Source: Anaerolineales bacterium
GTDB lineage: Bacteria; Chloroflexota; Anaerolineae; Anaerolineales; E44-bin32
Length of the DNA stretch: 5,578 nt
NCBI GenBank assembly: GCA_030608865.1
Contig: JAUWDI010000072.1
Location: 1 to 5,578 of the forward strand
Direction: 5' to 3'
A program made the translations under genes and the position numbers. The notes under the pieces were generated by a model. It did no database searches, was not told the origin of the DNA, and worked only from the letters and a program-made list of their open reading frames with translations. Positions within the stretch are counted from its first letter, which is position 1. Every line of letters starts with the position of its first letter. This document shows, piece after piece, positions 5,300-5,578 of the stretch.

Positions 5300-5578
5300 T
5301 TAATACTCTCGACTCAGAAGCTTCTGCGCAAGGTGTACCAGCTCCGACGCGGCCGGTTCGGCCGGCTCACTTAAGGTGAGCGCCTCGAGCGCTGAGTCTG
5401 TCCAGCGCCGGGTCGCTTCCTCCGCGTACTCTCGCGCCCCAGATCGGTTGAGAGAAGTTACCATCCTCGTTACCCAATTGTCGCCGATTTCATCTGAATC
5501 CCATAATTCGTGGAAATCGTCCGAATGGTTGATGGCGAAGATGACCGGTAAAGTTTTTTTGCGGGCGCGCAGGTCGTC
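5300..5578 (-). CDS. Polyprenyl (isoprenyl diphosphate) synthase, C-terminal fragment
   Basis: The last 92 codons of a gene whose start lies beyond the window; frame and TAA stop (5302-5300) were read directly from the minus strand. The fragment opens with DDLRARKKTLPVIFAI. This matches the segment that follows the second Asp-rich motif in all-trans polyprenyl synthases, where (S/D)DL-x-x-(R/G)K-(R/K)TLP is typical. The rest is helical and ends with SGAREYAEEATRRW...ALEAL and a closing LAQKLLSREY, which is the usual C-terminal helix pair of the family. These enzymes condense isopentenyl diphosphate with an allylic diphosphate to make precursors for quinones, carotenoids or lipid carriers. The Asp-rich catalytic motifs themselves lie outside the window, so chain length and activity cannot be judged. 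It runs the same way as the kinase operon but is 110 nt away, with a promoter in between. Confidence 0.82.
   Translation of the reverse strand, partial: DDLRARKKTLPVIFAINHSDDFHELWDSDEIGDNWVTRMVTSLNRSGAREYAEEATRRWTDSALEALTLSEPAEPAASELVHLAQKLLSREY

Noticed and set aside
1..5578. CRISPR array, tRNA or rRNA genes, insertion sequences
   Set aside because: No short regularly spaced DNA repeats, tRNA-like cloverleaf, rRNA-like sequence, transposase frame or terminal inverted repeats were seen. Nearly all of the window is accounted for by minus-strand genes.

Overview
The window looks like a bacterial chromosome segment with a tight run of co-directional genes, all on the minus strand, so transcription runs from high to low coordinates. 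Codon use and base composition look even throughout, and I see no sign of mobile DNA. My best guess is a member of Chloroflexota (Anaerolineae-like). This rests only on the protein style (soluble Hanks kinase with a PQQ-type propeller, zinc-ribbon/FHA protein, and a VWA protein whose C-terminal tail I associate with that phylum). It is an inference of modest confidence.

Layout in order of transcription: (1) 5578-5300, the C-terminal end of a polyprenyl (isoprenyl diphosphate) synthase. (2) 5299-5190, a 110-nt gap holding an extended -10 promoter with a small dyad in its spacer. (3) 5189-3306, a Ser/Thr protein kinase fused, with no membrane segment, to an eight-repeat PQQ-type beta-propeller. 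(4) 3271-2378, a PP2C-family Ser/Thr phosphatase. (5) 2369-891, a J-domain (DnaJ) fused to a von Willebrand factor A (VWA) domain protein, starting at GTG. (6) 894-370, a zinc-ribbon plus FHA-domain protein, whose start overlaps the previous stop as ATGA. (7) 366-124, an unrecognised 80-residue protein. (8) 122-1, the first 40 codons of a response regulator receiver domain, cut by the window edge. From the kinase onward the gaps are 34, 8, -4, 3 and 1 nt, so genes 3-8 are very probably one operon.

Together the genes supply a complete reversible Ser/Thr phosphorylation circuit: a writer (kinase with a propeller that may sense or scaffold), an eraser (PP2C), a phosphothreonine reader (FHA), and a probable effector or adaptor (J-VWA) that could bring in DnaK. 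A two-component response regulator sits at the distal end. The kinase/PP2C/VWA combination recalls the TerY-P triad, and the kinase/PP2C/FHA combination recalls the PpkA-PppA-Fha control of type VI secretion. However, neither Ter nor secretion genes are visible here. The most distinctive elements are the J-VWA fusion, the soluble kinase-propeller fusion, and the small protein between the FHA gene and the response regulator.
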